In this document: positions 1 to 6,919 of the stretch, one piece after another | How the letters are laid out: every line of letters starts with the position of its first letter | Numbering within the stretch: position 1 is the first letter of the stretch | Source of the DNA: an uncultured Pseudomonadota bacterium | GTDB taxonomy: Bacteria > Pseudomonadota > Gammaproteobacteria > Methylococcales > Methylomonadaceae | DNA: 6,919 bases | Direction of reading: 5' to 3' | Assembly: GCA_903931355.1 (NCBI GenBank) | Contig: CAIZCB010000025.1 | Location: 1 to 6,919, forward strand | Position numbers and translations under genes: made by a program | Notes under the pieces: generated by a model | Database searches by the model: none | What the model saw: only the letters and a program-made list of their open reading frames with translations | What the model was told of the DNA's origin: nothing

Positions 1-792
1 GGCGAAATGATTGCCCAATTAACAATTAAAGACAAAATCCCGCAAATCGAAGTGGCGATTGGCGATAACGAGGCGGTGTTAGCGTTTCGAGTTTTAGAGC
101 CGCCAACTGAACAAGATAAACAAATCATGCGCGAATTTGGTCGTCAGCATCAAGTCAGTATTTGTTTGCAACCGAAAGGCCCAGACACCATAGCCCCATT
201 AGACGGTGAGCCAGAAGTAATTCCTAGCTATGCCTTGGCTGAGCAAGGGGTTAAATTTAATTTCAAACCGGCGATGTTCACTCAGGTTAATTACGAAATT
301 AACCAAAAAATGGTGACACGGGCTTTGGATGCTTTGGAATTAACCGCCGAAGATAGAGTGTTGGATTTGTTTTGTGGCTTGGGGAATTTCACTTTGCCAT
401 TGGCCACCAAAGCCGGTTATGTGGTTGGGGTAGAAGGCGATTTGCCCTTGGTTAATCATGCCCGTGAAAACGCTCGCTTAAATAATTTGGACAATGTTGA
501 GTTCCATGCCGCTGATTTAACTAAAGATGTTCGTGATCAAGTTTGGAGCAAACATAAGTTCACCAAAATCTTGCTCGATCCGTCCAGAGCCGGTGCTTCA
601 GAAGTGTTACATAACTTTAAACATTGGCAACCAGAGCGGATTGTTTATGTGTCTTGTAATCCATCAACCTTAGCGCGTGATGCCGGGATTTTGGTTAATG
701 AATTGGGCTATAAACTGGTGAAAGCAGGGGTGATGGATATGTTCCCGCAAACCGGCCATGTCGAATCCATTGCTTTGTTCGTCAAAAAATGA
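1..792 (+). CDS. rlmD: 23S rRNA (uracil-5-)-methyltransferase RlmD, C-terminal part (5' end outside window)
   Basis: RlmD (RumA) transfers a methyl group from S-adenosylmethionine to U1939 of 23S rRNA in the cytoplasm. The reading frame is open from base 1, so the ATG at 7 is most likely an internal Met. Compared with the roughly 430-residue E. coli protein as I remember it, about the first 190 residues (TRAM domain and Fe-S cysteines) lie outside the window. The visible part has the SAM-binding motif I DLFCGLGNFTL (364-396) and the DPSRAG motif (577-594). It also has the catalytic Cys (codon 655-657) in YVSCNPSTLARD, and the C-terminal MFPQTGHVES with the likely general-base Glu (763-765). 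RlmC and TrmA are relatives, but the C-terminal half follows E. coli RlmD closely, including QKMV.RAL and PEDRVLDLFCG-like stretches. The stop overlaps the next gene's start as ATGA, which suggests translational coupling. No sign of decay is seen. Confidence 0.93.
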   Translation, partial: GEMIAQLTIKDKIPQIEVAIGDNEAVLAFRVLEPPTEQDKQIMREFGRQHQVSICLQPKGPDTIAPLDGEPEVIPSYALAEQGVKFNFKPAMFTQVNYEINQKMVTRALDALELTAEDRVLDLFCGLGNFTLPLATKAGYVVGVEGDLPLVNHARENARLNNLDNVEFHAADLTKDVRDQVWSKHKFTKILLDPSRAGASEVLHNFKHWQPERIVYVSCNPSTLARDAGILVNELGYKLVKAGVMDMFPQTGHVESIALFVKK

Positions 793-1283
793 AACCCCGT
801 TGCGACTTCTATTTAGATATTTCGATTGCCGATCAGCGTTTATTGGTGATTGATGGTCAACAAGTGGTCGCAGCTTATCCGGTTTCAACCGCAAAAAATG
901 GCCCCGGCGAATTAAAAGGTAGCGAATGTACACCAACAGGCTGGCATCAAATCCGCGCCAAAATTGGTGGTGAAGCGCCGATTAATAGCGTTTTCATCGG
1001 CCGGCGCCCAACAGGTGAAATTTACAGCCCAGAGTTGGCGGCACAATATCCAAACCGCGACTGGATTCTCAGCCGGATTTTATGGCTGGGTGGTTTGGAA
1101 GCCGGTAAAAATCGCTATGGCAAGGTTGATAGCACTTGGCGTTACATTTACATCCACGGTTGTCCTGATCAGGAAATGCGCGGCGAACCGGCTTCGCATG
1201 GTTGTATCAGAATGCTGAATGCCGATGTCATTGCTTTGTTTAATCAAGTTACAGCAGCTTGTAAGGTGTTGATTCATGTCTAA
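789..1283 (+). CDS. L,D-transpeptidase (YkuD domain) family protein without signal peptide
   Basis: This 164-residue protein is almost entirely one YkuD (L,D-transpeptidase catalytic) domain. Members that act on peptidoglycan use a Cys nucleophile to cleave a tetrapeptide stem and join it to another amine. The signature is complete: His123-Gly, then SHGCIRM at 136-142 with the nucleophile Cys139 and Arg141. The family's TPTG turn is at 48-51. An RDWILSRILWL segment (90-100) and RYIYIHG (118-124) match a class of short, single-domain proteobacterial YkuD proteins. There is no hydrophobic N-terminal segment, no lipobox and no LysM or PG-binding domain, so export to the periplasm is not evident and the real substrate is uncertain. 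The ATG overlaps the rlmD stop (ATGA) and has no Shine-Dalgarno sequence, so it probably relies on coupled translation. The 3' end overlaps truA by 8 bases. The domain call is firm; the physiological role is not. Confidence 0.88.
   Translation: MKPRCDFYLDISIADQRLLVIDGQQVVAAYPVSTAKNGPGELKGSECTPTGWHQIRAKIGGEAPINSVFIGRRPTGEIYSPELAAQYPNRDWILSRILWLGGLEAGKNRYGKVDSTWRYIYIHGCPDQEMRGEPASHGCIRMLNADVIALFNQVTAACKVLIHV
1263..1266 (+). promoter_or_regulatory. Ribosome binding site for truA
   Basis: AAGG lies 9 bases before the truA ATG at 1276, inside the last codons of the transpeptidase gene. It supports this start and allows reinitiation by ribosomes finishing the upstream gene. Confidence 0.5.
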
Positions 1284-2085
1284 TCGGCGCGTGGTGTTGG
1301 GGATTGAATATGACGGCACCGCCTATGCCGGCTGGCAATGGCAAACCGGTCGAAGCACGGTGCAAGGCGAGTTGGAAAAAGCGCTGAGCAAAATTGCCAA
1401 TCAAGCGATTACCGTTAATTGCGCTGGTCGCACCGATGCTGGTGTTCATGCTTTTGAACAAGTGGTGCATTTTGATAGTCCCGTGGAGCGCGATTTACAA
1501 GCTTGGTTGATGGGCGGCAATAGTTATTTGCCAGATGATATTCGCATTACTTGGGCGCAACCGGCGGTGGCAGATTTTCATGCCCGTTACAGTGCGATTG
1601 CCCGTTGTTATCGCTATGTGATTTTGAATCGACCGATGAAATCGGCTTTGCTGAAAACTCAAGCCACTTGGTGTTATCAGCCTTTAGATGCCGAAAAAAT
1701 GCACCAAGCCGCACAATTATTGCTGGGCGAGCATGATTTTTCTTCATTTCGTGCTCAAGGTTGTCAGTCGGTTAGCCCGAATCGGATCATGCACTTTATC
1801 GAAGTCTATCGCCAAGATCAGTTGGTGATTATCGACATTTGCGCCAATGCTTTTTTGCATCACATGGTCAGAAATATCACTGGGGTGTTGATGGAAATTG
1901 GCATGGGCAAACAGCCGATTAGCTGGACGGCGGATTTGTTAACGATTAAAGACCGCTCGCAAGCTGCTGCGACTGCGCCGCCTTATGGCTTGCATTTGTT
2001 GTCGGTGTTTTATCCTGAACAATATGGCGTCAGTAAGCATCCGTTATTTGAAAAACTGCCGAAAGACGCCAAACGCTTTGATTAA
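1276..2085 (+). CDS. truA: tRNA pseudouridine(38-40) synthase TruA
   Basis: TruA converts uridines 38, 39 and 40 in the anticodon stem-loop of many tRNAs to pseudouridine; it acts in the cytoplasm as a homodimer without a cofactor. The 269-residue length is that of E. coli TruA (270). The N-terminal strand has GIEYDGTAYAGWQ (9-21). The catalytic Asp54 sits in GRTDAGVHA (51-59). HARYSA followed by R.YRY (102-114) carries the active-site Tyr112. GEHDFSSFRA (151-160) and NAFLHHMVRNI (191-201) are the conserved second-domain motifs. All key residues are present. The ATG is preceded by AAGG at suitable spacing and overlaps the transpeptidase gene by 8 bases, so the two are very likely co-transcribed with rlmD. 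The stop codon is one base away from the stop of the convergent cstA gene. Confidence 0.97.
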   Translation: MSNRRVVLGIEYDGTAYAGWQWQTGRSTVQGELEKALSKIANQAITVNCAGRTDAGVHAFEQVVHFDSPVERDLQAWLMGGNSYLPDDIRITWAQPAVADFHARYSAIARCYRYVILNRPMKSALLKTQATWCYQPLDAEKMHQAAQLLLGEHDFSSFRAQGCQSVSPNRIMHFIEVYRQDQLVIIDICANAFLHHMVRNITGVLMEIGMGKQPISWTADLLTIKDRSQAAATAPPYGLHLLSVFYPEQYGVSKHPLFEKLPKDAKRFD

Positions 2086-2086
2086 T

Positions 2087-4159
2087 CTAATAATTACCTT
2101 CAGTACTGGTTAAAACTTGACGGGGCATATGCTCAGCTTCACTGGATTTTGGATAGCTTTTACCTGCGATAATGCAATAAATCACCCGCAATGTATCAGC
2201 GACCAATAACCAAGTAATCAGCATAAACATACTGGTTAAACCTGCATTCAAATAATCATTAAAAATCAAACTGGGTGCTTTGCTGGCTAAATCAGCCGAT
2301 AAACTGCCATTGGCTAATTTTTGGCTTAAATCATTGGCATGAGCCAAAAAGCCTACCCGTAAATCATCAGCAAACAATTTTTGCCATGCCGCGCTACTGG
2401 TGACGATAATCAGCCAACTTAATGGCACAGCCGTTACCCAGCTGTATTTCAATTTACCGGATTTGACCAGAATCGTGGTGCCGACACACAAAGCAATCGC
2501 CGCTAACATTTGATTGGCAATCCCAAATAACGGCCACAAGCTGTTAATCCCGCCTAATGGATCGATGGTGCCCATGTACAAGAAATAACCCCAAGCGCCA
2601 ACCACCGCGCCGCTGGTTAACAAGACATTGGCTTTGCCTGCGTTTTGGCGGAAATTGCCGACGATGTCTTGCAACATAAACCGCGCCACCCGAGTGCCAG
2701 CGTCTAAGGTGGTCAAGATAAACAATGCCTCAAACATAATCGCAAAGTGATACCAAGCCGCTAGTAAATGTTCACCAAATACTTTGGCAAACAAACTCGC
2801 CATTCCCACCGCCAACGAAGGAGCACCGCCAGTGCGAGCGAATAACGTCGATTCGCCCATGGTTTGCGCTAATTGCTGCATCTGTTCGGCATTGACCGCA
2901 AAGCCCCAACTGCTAATTTTCGCCGCCGCCACAATCGGATCAGCACCGACAATACCGGCAGGGCTGTTAATCGCAAAATACACCCCAGGTTCTAAAACCG
3001 TGGCAGCAATCATCGCCATAATCGCCACAAACGATTCCATCGCCATCGCGCCGTAGCCGATAAACCGCGCGTCTTGTTCATTGGCTAATAATTTTGGTGT
3101 AGTGCCGGAGGCGATTAAGCTGTGGAAGCCGGAAATCGCACCGCAAGCGATAGTGATAAACACAAACGGAAATAATTTACCGCCAAAAATCGGTCCGCTA
3201 CCGTCAATAAACGGGGTGAGGGCGGGCATTTTTAAATCAGGGCGCAGGACGATAATCGCTACGGCTAAGGCGGCAATCGTGCCTAGCTTCATAAAGGTGG
3301 ATAGATAGTCGCGTGGCGCTAACAACAACCAGACCGGCAAAACCGCAGCGGCAAAACCGTAGGCAATCACCATTAAGGCTAATTCGGGGGCGTCATAATC
3401 AAATAAGCTGCGTAAGCTTGGGTTGTTTTCAATCCAGCCGCCGCCAACCACGGCAAAAATCAATAGCGAAACACCAATCAAAGTCGCTTCTAAAACCCGC
3501 CCTGGGCGCACATGATGCAAATAACAGCCCATTAACACCGCAATGGGAATCGTCGCAGCAACCGTAGAGGTTGCCCATGGGCTGTGTTTCATGGCGTTAA
3601 CCACCACCAAACCCAATACCGCAATCAGGATGATCATAATCATCATCACCCCAATCATTGCCGCCGAACCGCCGATTACTCCTAATTCGTCTTTCGCCAT
3701 TTGTCCCAACGAGCGACCATCGCGGCGCACCGAGAAAAACAGCGTGACAAAATCCTGCACACAACCGCCTAACACCGCGCCGATTAAAATCCATAAAGTG
3801 CCCGGTAAATAACCAAATTGAGCGGCTAAAGTCGGGCCAATTAATGGCCCGGGGCCAGCAATCGCGGCGAAGTGATGACCAAATACCACCCATTTGTGAG
3901 TTGGCATAAAGTCATGGCCGTCGTTGTAGCGTTCGGCGGGTGTGGCGCGGTTGGCGTCTAAAACTAAGACTTTGGCGGCGATAAACGCACTGTAAAACCG
4001 ATAACCCAAAGCATAGACACACAATGCGGCAATCACTAACCATAAACTATTGATAGTTTCGCCGCGGTTGAGGGCAATGGTCGCCAAAGCAAGAGCGCCA
4101 ATCGATGCAATCACTAGCCAAAATAAACGGGATAACAGCGGGGATTTGTTGCAAAACAT
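2087..4159 (-). CDS. cstA: Carbon starvation protein CstA / BtsT-family transporter
   Basis: This is a polytopic inner-membrane protein of 690 residues, close to E. coli CstA (about 700). Characterised members (CstA, BtsT/YjiY) import pyruvate, and CstA has also been linked to peptide uptake during carbon starvation; the substrate here is inferred only. Family signatures are TPAERYNDGHDFMPT (73-87) and the hallmark segment GHHFAAIAGPGPLIGP (94-109). QDFVTLFFSVRRDGRSLG follows, then many hydrophobic segments, and ITTLDAGTR-like and GTIDPLGGINSLWPLFGIANQ-like stretches of the C-terminal 5TM domain lie later in the chain. I chose the ATG at 4159 because AGGA stands 6 bases before it. The frame can be extended 8 codons to a TTG at 4183, but that start has no ribosome site and sits close to the hsdR end. 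No small ybdD/yjiX-like partner follows: truA occupies the downstream position on the other strand. hsdR lies 66 bases upstream on the same strand. Confidence 0.93.
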   Translation of the reverse strand: MFCNKSPLLSRLFWLVIASIGALALATIALNRGETINSLWLVIAALCVYALGYRFYSAFIAAKVLVLDANRATPAERYNDGHDFMPTHKWVVFGHHFAAIAGPGPLIGPTLAAQFGYLPGTLWILIGAVLGGCVQDFVTLFFSVRRDGRSLGQMAKDELGVIGGSAAMIGVMMIMIILIAVLGLVVVNAMKHSPWATSTVAATIPIAVLMGCYLHHVRPGRVLEATLIGVSLLIFAVVGGGWIENNPSLRSLFDYDAPELALMVIAYGFAAAVLPVWLLLAPRDYLSTFMKLGTIAALAVAIIVLRPDLKMPALTPFIDGSGPIFGGKLFPFVFITIACGAISGFHSLIASGTTPKLLANEQDARFIGYGAMAMESFVAIMAMIAATVLEPGVYFAINSPAGIVGADPIVAAAKISSWGFAVNAEQMQQLAQTMGESTLFARTGGAPSLAVGMASLFAKVFGEHLLAAWYHFAIMFEALFILTTLDAGTRVARFMLQDIVGNFRQNAGKANVLLTSGAVVGAWGYFLYMGTIDPLGGINSLWPLFGIANQMLAAIALCVGTTILVKSGKLKYSWVTAVPLSWLIIVTSSAAWQKLFADDLRVGFLAHANDLSQKLANGSLSADLASKAPSLIFNDYLNAGLTSMFMLITWLLVADTLRVIYCIIAGKSYPKSSEAEHMPRQVLTSTEGNY

Positions 4160-4225
4160 GCTAATTCCTAAGCAAAGTACCAATCAAAATAACCGCAAAT
4201 CTTAGCATGTGCGGCGCTTTTGACG
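4160..4225 (-). other. hsdR-cstA intergenic gap
   Basis: This is the only non-coding gap of note. Reading the minus strand from the hsdR TAG, it holds a weak imperfect inverted repeat (TTAGC/GCTAA at 4202-4206 and 4225-4229, 18-base loop, no U-run) and an AT-rich stretch, and ends in the cstA ribosome site. A TAAGAT hexamer resembles a -10 box in four of six positions but has no acceptable -35 partner. I see no convincing terminator for hsdR and no convincing sigma-70 promoter or CRP-type palindrome for cstA. Confidence 0.6.
4166..4171 (-). promoter_or_regulatory. Ribosome binding site deciding the cstA start
   Basis: On the minus strand TTAGGA is followed by 6 bases and then the ATG at 4159. 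This is a standard Shine-Dalgarno distance and favours the ATG over the TTG 24 bases upstream. Confidence 0.75.
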
Positions 4226-6919
4226 CTAAACCTGCCCACCCACGCCTTTAAATTTCTCAACAAACGCGGCAATTTTTTGGAAAACCGTTTGTTTTTTGCT
4301 CAAGTATTGCGGATTCAGCGGGCTCATTTTGGGCAGAATTGCATTGAGCTCAGTGCCATTTTCACTGGCATATTCGCGTTTTAACGATGCTGTGATGTAA
4401 CGCTTAGCCGCTTCTGGATTCAGATTTTCGGCATTAATTAATTCTGCGGCTTCACGTTGTTGTTCAGCTTGAGCAAAGCTAAAGAAGGCATCAATAATGC
4501 TGGCTTTATCGAGAATTTTGTCCAAATTGGTTTGGTTAATAAAATCAACCACCAAACTTTCTTTGGCACGATTACCAAGGCTGGCACGAATTAAACGCCG
4601 CACTTCTTCAACCAATGCCGCTTTATCTTTCAGCTTTTTATTGTGCTCAAAAATCAATGTCAGAATGTAATCCAGATTAATCTCTTGTGATTTAAGCAAA
4701 TCCACCTCAAACACCACATCATCCCAATCAATGCTGGAGGTGGCTGTTTCGTTGGCGGTTTTTTCACGGCGCAGCCAATCGCGAATATCGTTATAAGTTG
4801 AACGGTAATCTTGAATCGTGCGTTCGGCTGGCATCTTAATCGCTTGCATAGCGGCTAAGTCTTCATCACTTAAATAGTGCTTGGCTTTAAAATCGTCTAC
4901 CGCTGCAGGATCGTTAAGGTCTAAGCCTTGTAAGGCTTTTAAGCCGGCAAATTCATCGTAGTTTTGCAGCACATTCTCGACACGCAAATATTCACCAAAT
5001 AATTTAGCGAAGTCTTTTTTATCTTGTTCTTTAACAATCTCATCAGGATGGGGGAAGCGTTGTTCTAATTCCGTTACCACCTCCAAATAACCACGCCGAG
5101 CTTCTCCGGTCGCCAAATCGGTAAAGCCTTCCATGTATTCTTGGTAGCTTTTTTCTAGCACCACGTTTTTAGTGTTTTTGTCGCCAAATAAAGTAATCGC
5201 ATCAATGGTGGCTTGCTCTAAATCACGGAAAGTAACGATATTGCCAAAGGTCTTGGTGGCATCATAAATGCGGTTAGTACGTGAATAAGCTTGCATCAAG
5301 CCGTGGTAACGCAGATTTTTATCGACAAACAAGGTGTTCAACGTCGGCGCATCAAAGCCTGTTAAAAACATCCCCACCACGATTAACAAATCCACTTCCT
5401 GATTTTTAACCCGTTTGGCAAGGTCGCGGTAATAGTTTTCAAATTGTTTGCTATCAACGCCGTAATTGGTTTTAAACAGCGCGTTATAGTCAGCAATCGC
5501 CGCGCTTAAAAACTCTTTTGAGCTGCTATCCATTGCCGAAAGTTCAAAGCTTTCATCAACAATATCGCCTACTGCATCTTGTTCTTCATTAGCCGCAAAC
5601 GAAAAGATGGTGGCAATCTTAAGCGGCTTGCTGCTGTCTTTTTGTAACTGCTTAAACGCTTCATAGTACAACTTGGCCGCATCGACGCTGCTCACCGCGA
5701 ACATGGCATTAAAGCCTTTGCCACCGGCTTGTAAGCGATGGGTTTTTTGTCTGAAATTATTTAAGAGGTACTGGGAAATTTGTCGAATTCGGTCAGGATG
5801 CAACAAGGCTTGTCTGTTTTCTGCCGCCGTGAGTTTCTTCTCGTCTTGTTCGGTTTCAATCGCCTTAAACTGTGGGCGGACATCGTTGTAATCGACTTTA
5901 AACTTCAAGACTTTTTCATCGCGAATCGCGTCGGTAATCACATAAGCATGCAATTCGCGACCAAACACGCTGGCCGTGGTTTCAGCGCCCAAAGCGTTTT
6001 GTGGAAAAATCGGCGTGCCGGTAAAACCAAACTGGTAGAACTTTTTGAATTTTTTCTTTAAGTTTTTTTGCGCTTCACCGAATTGCGAACGGTGCGCTTC
6101 ATCAAAAATAAACACCACTTGCTTGTTATAAATCGGCAAATCGCTTTCAGTTTTTATCAAGTTATTCAGCTTTTGGATGGTGGTAACAATGATTTTGTTG
6201 TCATCCATCTCAATATTACGCTTAAGCCCTGCGGTACTGTCCGAACCATTGACGCTATCCGGAGAAAAGCGTTGGTACTCTTTCATGGTTTGATAATCGA
6301 GGTCTTTACGATCCACTACAAAAAACACTTTATCGATAAAAGCCAGCTCAGTCGCCAAACGCGCAGCTTTAAAACTGGTTAAGGTTTTGCCGGAACCGGT
6401 GGTATGCCAAATATAGCCGCCGCTTTCGGTGTTGCTCCAGTTTTTGGCCTGATACGCGCTGTTGATTTTCCACAAAATCCGCTCGGTGGCGGCAATTTGA
6501 TAGGGGCGCATCACCAGCAAAGTGTCGCTGACATCAAACACCGAATAATGCAGTAGCACATTTAACAAGGTGTTTTTCTGAAAAAAGGTCGCGGTAAAAT
6601 CCTTTAAATCTTTTATTAAGGTGTTATCTGATTTCGCCCAATTCATAGTGAAATCAAAACTGTTTTTATCGCGCTTGGTGGTGTTGGCAAAATAACGGCA
6701 ATCAGTACCGTTTGAAATCACAAAAAGCTGCAAATATTTAAACAATGAATTAGCGGTATTAAAGCTTTCTTTGCTATAGCGATGAACTTGGTTAAAGGCT
6801 TCGCGAATCGCCACACCGCGCTTTTTTAGCTCGATTTGCACCAAGGGCAAACCATTCACCAACACGGTGACATCATAACGATTAGCCTGAGTGCCTTTTT
6901 GTTCAAACTGTTTAATCAC
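4226..6919 (-). CDS. hsdR: Type I restriction enzyme subunit R (HsdR), EcoR124I/type IC family, N-terminus outside window
   Basis: HsdR is the ATP-driven translocase and nuclease of type I restriction enzymes. With two HsdM and one HsdS it pulls in unmethylated DNA and cuts it at a distance. The 897 visible codons begin at the window edge; the first codon is GTG but aligns with an internal position near residue 136 of EcoR124I HsdR, so about 135 residues are missing. The edge GTG is not taken as the start. Visible residues, counted from the edge: PD-(D/E)XK nuclease Asp16, Glu30 and Lys32 (in RYDVT and QIELKKRG) and the QxxxY motif Gln44/Tyr48. Walker A is HTTGSGKT 172-179, DEAH is 273-276, TGTP is 300-303, [12 protein letters not shown] is 514-525 and QAYSRTNR motif VI is 543-550. 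A helical and HsdM-contact region follows and ends FKGVGGQV, like EcoR124I. The frame is unbroken and all motifs are intact, so it looks functional. hsdM and hsdS are not visible and are expected beyond the right edge. Confidence 0.96.
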   Translation of the reverse strand: MIKQFEQKGTQANRYDVTVLVNGLPLVQIELKKRGVAIREAFNQVHRYSKESFNTANSLFKYLQLFVISNGTDCRYFANTTKRDKNSFDFTMNWAKSDNTLIKDLKDFTATFFQKNTLLNVLLHYSVFDVSDTLLVMRPYQIAATERILWKINSAYQAKNWSNTESGGYIWHTTGSGKTLTSFKAARLATELAFIDKVFFVVDRKDLDYQTMKEYQRFSPDSVNGSDSTAGLKRNIEMDDNKIIVTTIQKLNNLIKTESDLPIYNKQVVFIFDEAHRSQFGEAQKNLKKKFKKFYQFGFTGTPIFPQNALGAETTASVFGRELHAYVITDAIRDEKVLKFKVDYNDVRPQFKAIETEQDEKKLTAAENRQALLHPDRIRQISQYLLNNFRQKTHRLQAGGKGFNAMFAVSSVDAAKLYYEAFKQLQKDSSKPLKIATIFSFAANEEQDAVGDIVDESFELSAMDSSSKEFLSAAIADYNALFKTNYGVDSKQFENYYRDLAKRVKNQEVDLLIVVGMFLTGFDAPTLNTLFVDKNLRYHGLMQAYSRTNRIYDATKTFGNIVTFRDLEQATIDAITLFGDKNTKNVVLEKSYQEYMEGFTDLATGEARRGYLEVVTELEQRFPHPDEIVKEQDKKDFAKLFGEYLRVENVLQNYDEFAGLKALQGLDLNDPAAVDDFKAKHYLSDEDLAAMQAIKMPAERTIQDYRSTYNDIRDWLRREKTANETATSSIDWDDVVFEVDLLKSQEINLDYILTLIFEHNKKLKDKAALVEEVRRLIRASLGNRAKESLVVDFINQTNLDKILDKASIIDAFFSFAQAEQQREAAELINAENLNPEAAKRYITASLKREYASENGTELNAILPKMSPLNPQYLSKKQTVFQKIAAFVEKFKGVGGQV

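Noticed and set aside
7..9. ATG at 7 as a true start of a short methyltransferase
   Set aside because: The frame is open to base 1 and the protein would lack the N-terminal half of RlmD; truncation by the window edge explains it.
670..936. An 88-codon minus-strand frame across the rlmD/transpeptidase junction
   Set aside because: It runs opposite the catalytic end of RlmD and the start of the YkuD domain, both clearly coding on the plus strand, and shows no domain.
3543..3893. Overlapping open frames of 89 to 98 codons on both strands within cstA
   Set aside because: They lie over the conserved GHHFAAIAGPGP and QDF regions of CstA and their low-complexity translations look like frame shadows.
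4160..4183. Upstream TTG start at 4183 giving an 8-residue longer CstA
   Set aside because: There is no ribosome site before it, while the ATG at 4159 has AGGA at a 6-base spacing; the extra residues lie in that leader.
4201..4230. Inverted repeat TTAGC/GCTAA around the hsdR stop as a possible intrinsic terminator
   Set aside because: The stem is only 5 base pairs with an 18-base loop, is not GC-rich, and on the minus strand no run of U follows it.
6068..6382. A 104-codon plus-strand open frame opposite hsdR
   Set aside because: It is antisense to the HsdR motor region, which is strongly constrained by Walker A and DEAH motifs; the translation has no recognisable domain and no ribosome site.
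6917..6919. GTG at the right edge as the hsdR start codon
   Set aside because: It aligns with an internal position of EcoR124I HsdR just before the nuclease motifs; a start here would remove the N-terminal part of the nuclease domain.

Overview
The window reads as a stretch of gammaproteobacterial chromosome next to one accessory gene. The RlmD and TruA proteins have the E. coli-type length and motif set, and the HsdR follows the enterobacterial EcoR124I pattern. The genus cannot be fixed from sequence alone. No tRNA, rRNA, CRISPR array, insertion sequence or long repeat was found. The coding density is very high, and the only gap of any size is 66 bases.

Left half, plus strand (1-2085): three genes form a tightly overlapped block. 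First comes the C-terminal part of rlmD (23S rRNA m5U1939 methyltransferase), which is cut by the left edge. It is followed by a small YkuD-type L,D-transpeptidase without a visible signal peptide, and then by truA (tRNA pseudouridine 38-40 synthase). rlmD and the transpeptidase share an ATGA start/stop; the transpeptidase and truA overlap by 8 bases. They are probably one transcript with coupled translation. Two of the three genes modify RNA, and the cell-wall-type enzyme between them is the odd member.

Right half, minus strand (2087-6919): a CstA/BtsT-family carbon-starvation transporter ends tail to tail against truA, with a single base between the two stop codons. Upstream of it on the same strand, across a 66-base gap, is the 3' nine-tenths or so of hsdR, the motor and nuclease subunit of a type I restriction-modification enzyme of the EcoR124I (type IC) family. 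hsdR runs off the right edge and lacks only about 135 N-terminal residues. All nuclease and helicase motifs that can be seen are intact. The partner genes hsdM and hsdS are not in the window and would be expected beyond the right edge.

I did not find an undescribed system. The points most worth a second look are the signal-less transpeptidase inside the RNA-modification block, the hsdR/cstA junction with no clear promoter for cstA, and an HsdR that looks closer to EcoR124I than the housekeeping genes look to their E. coli counterparts.
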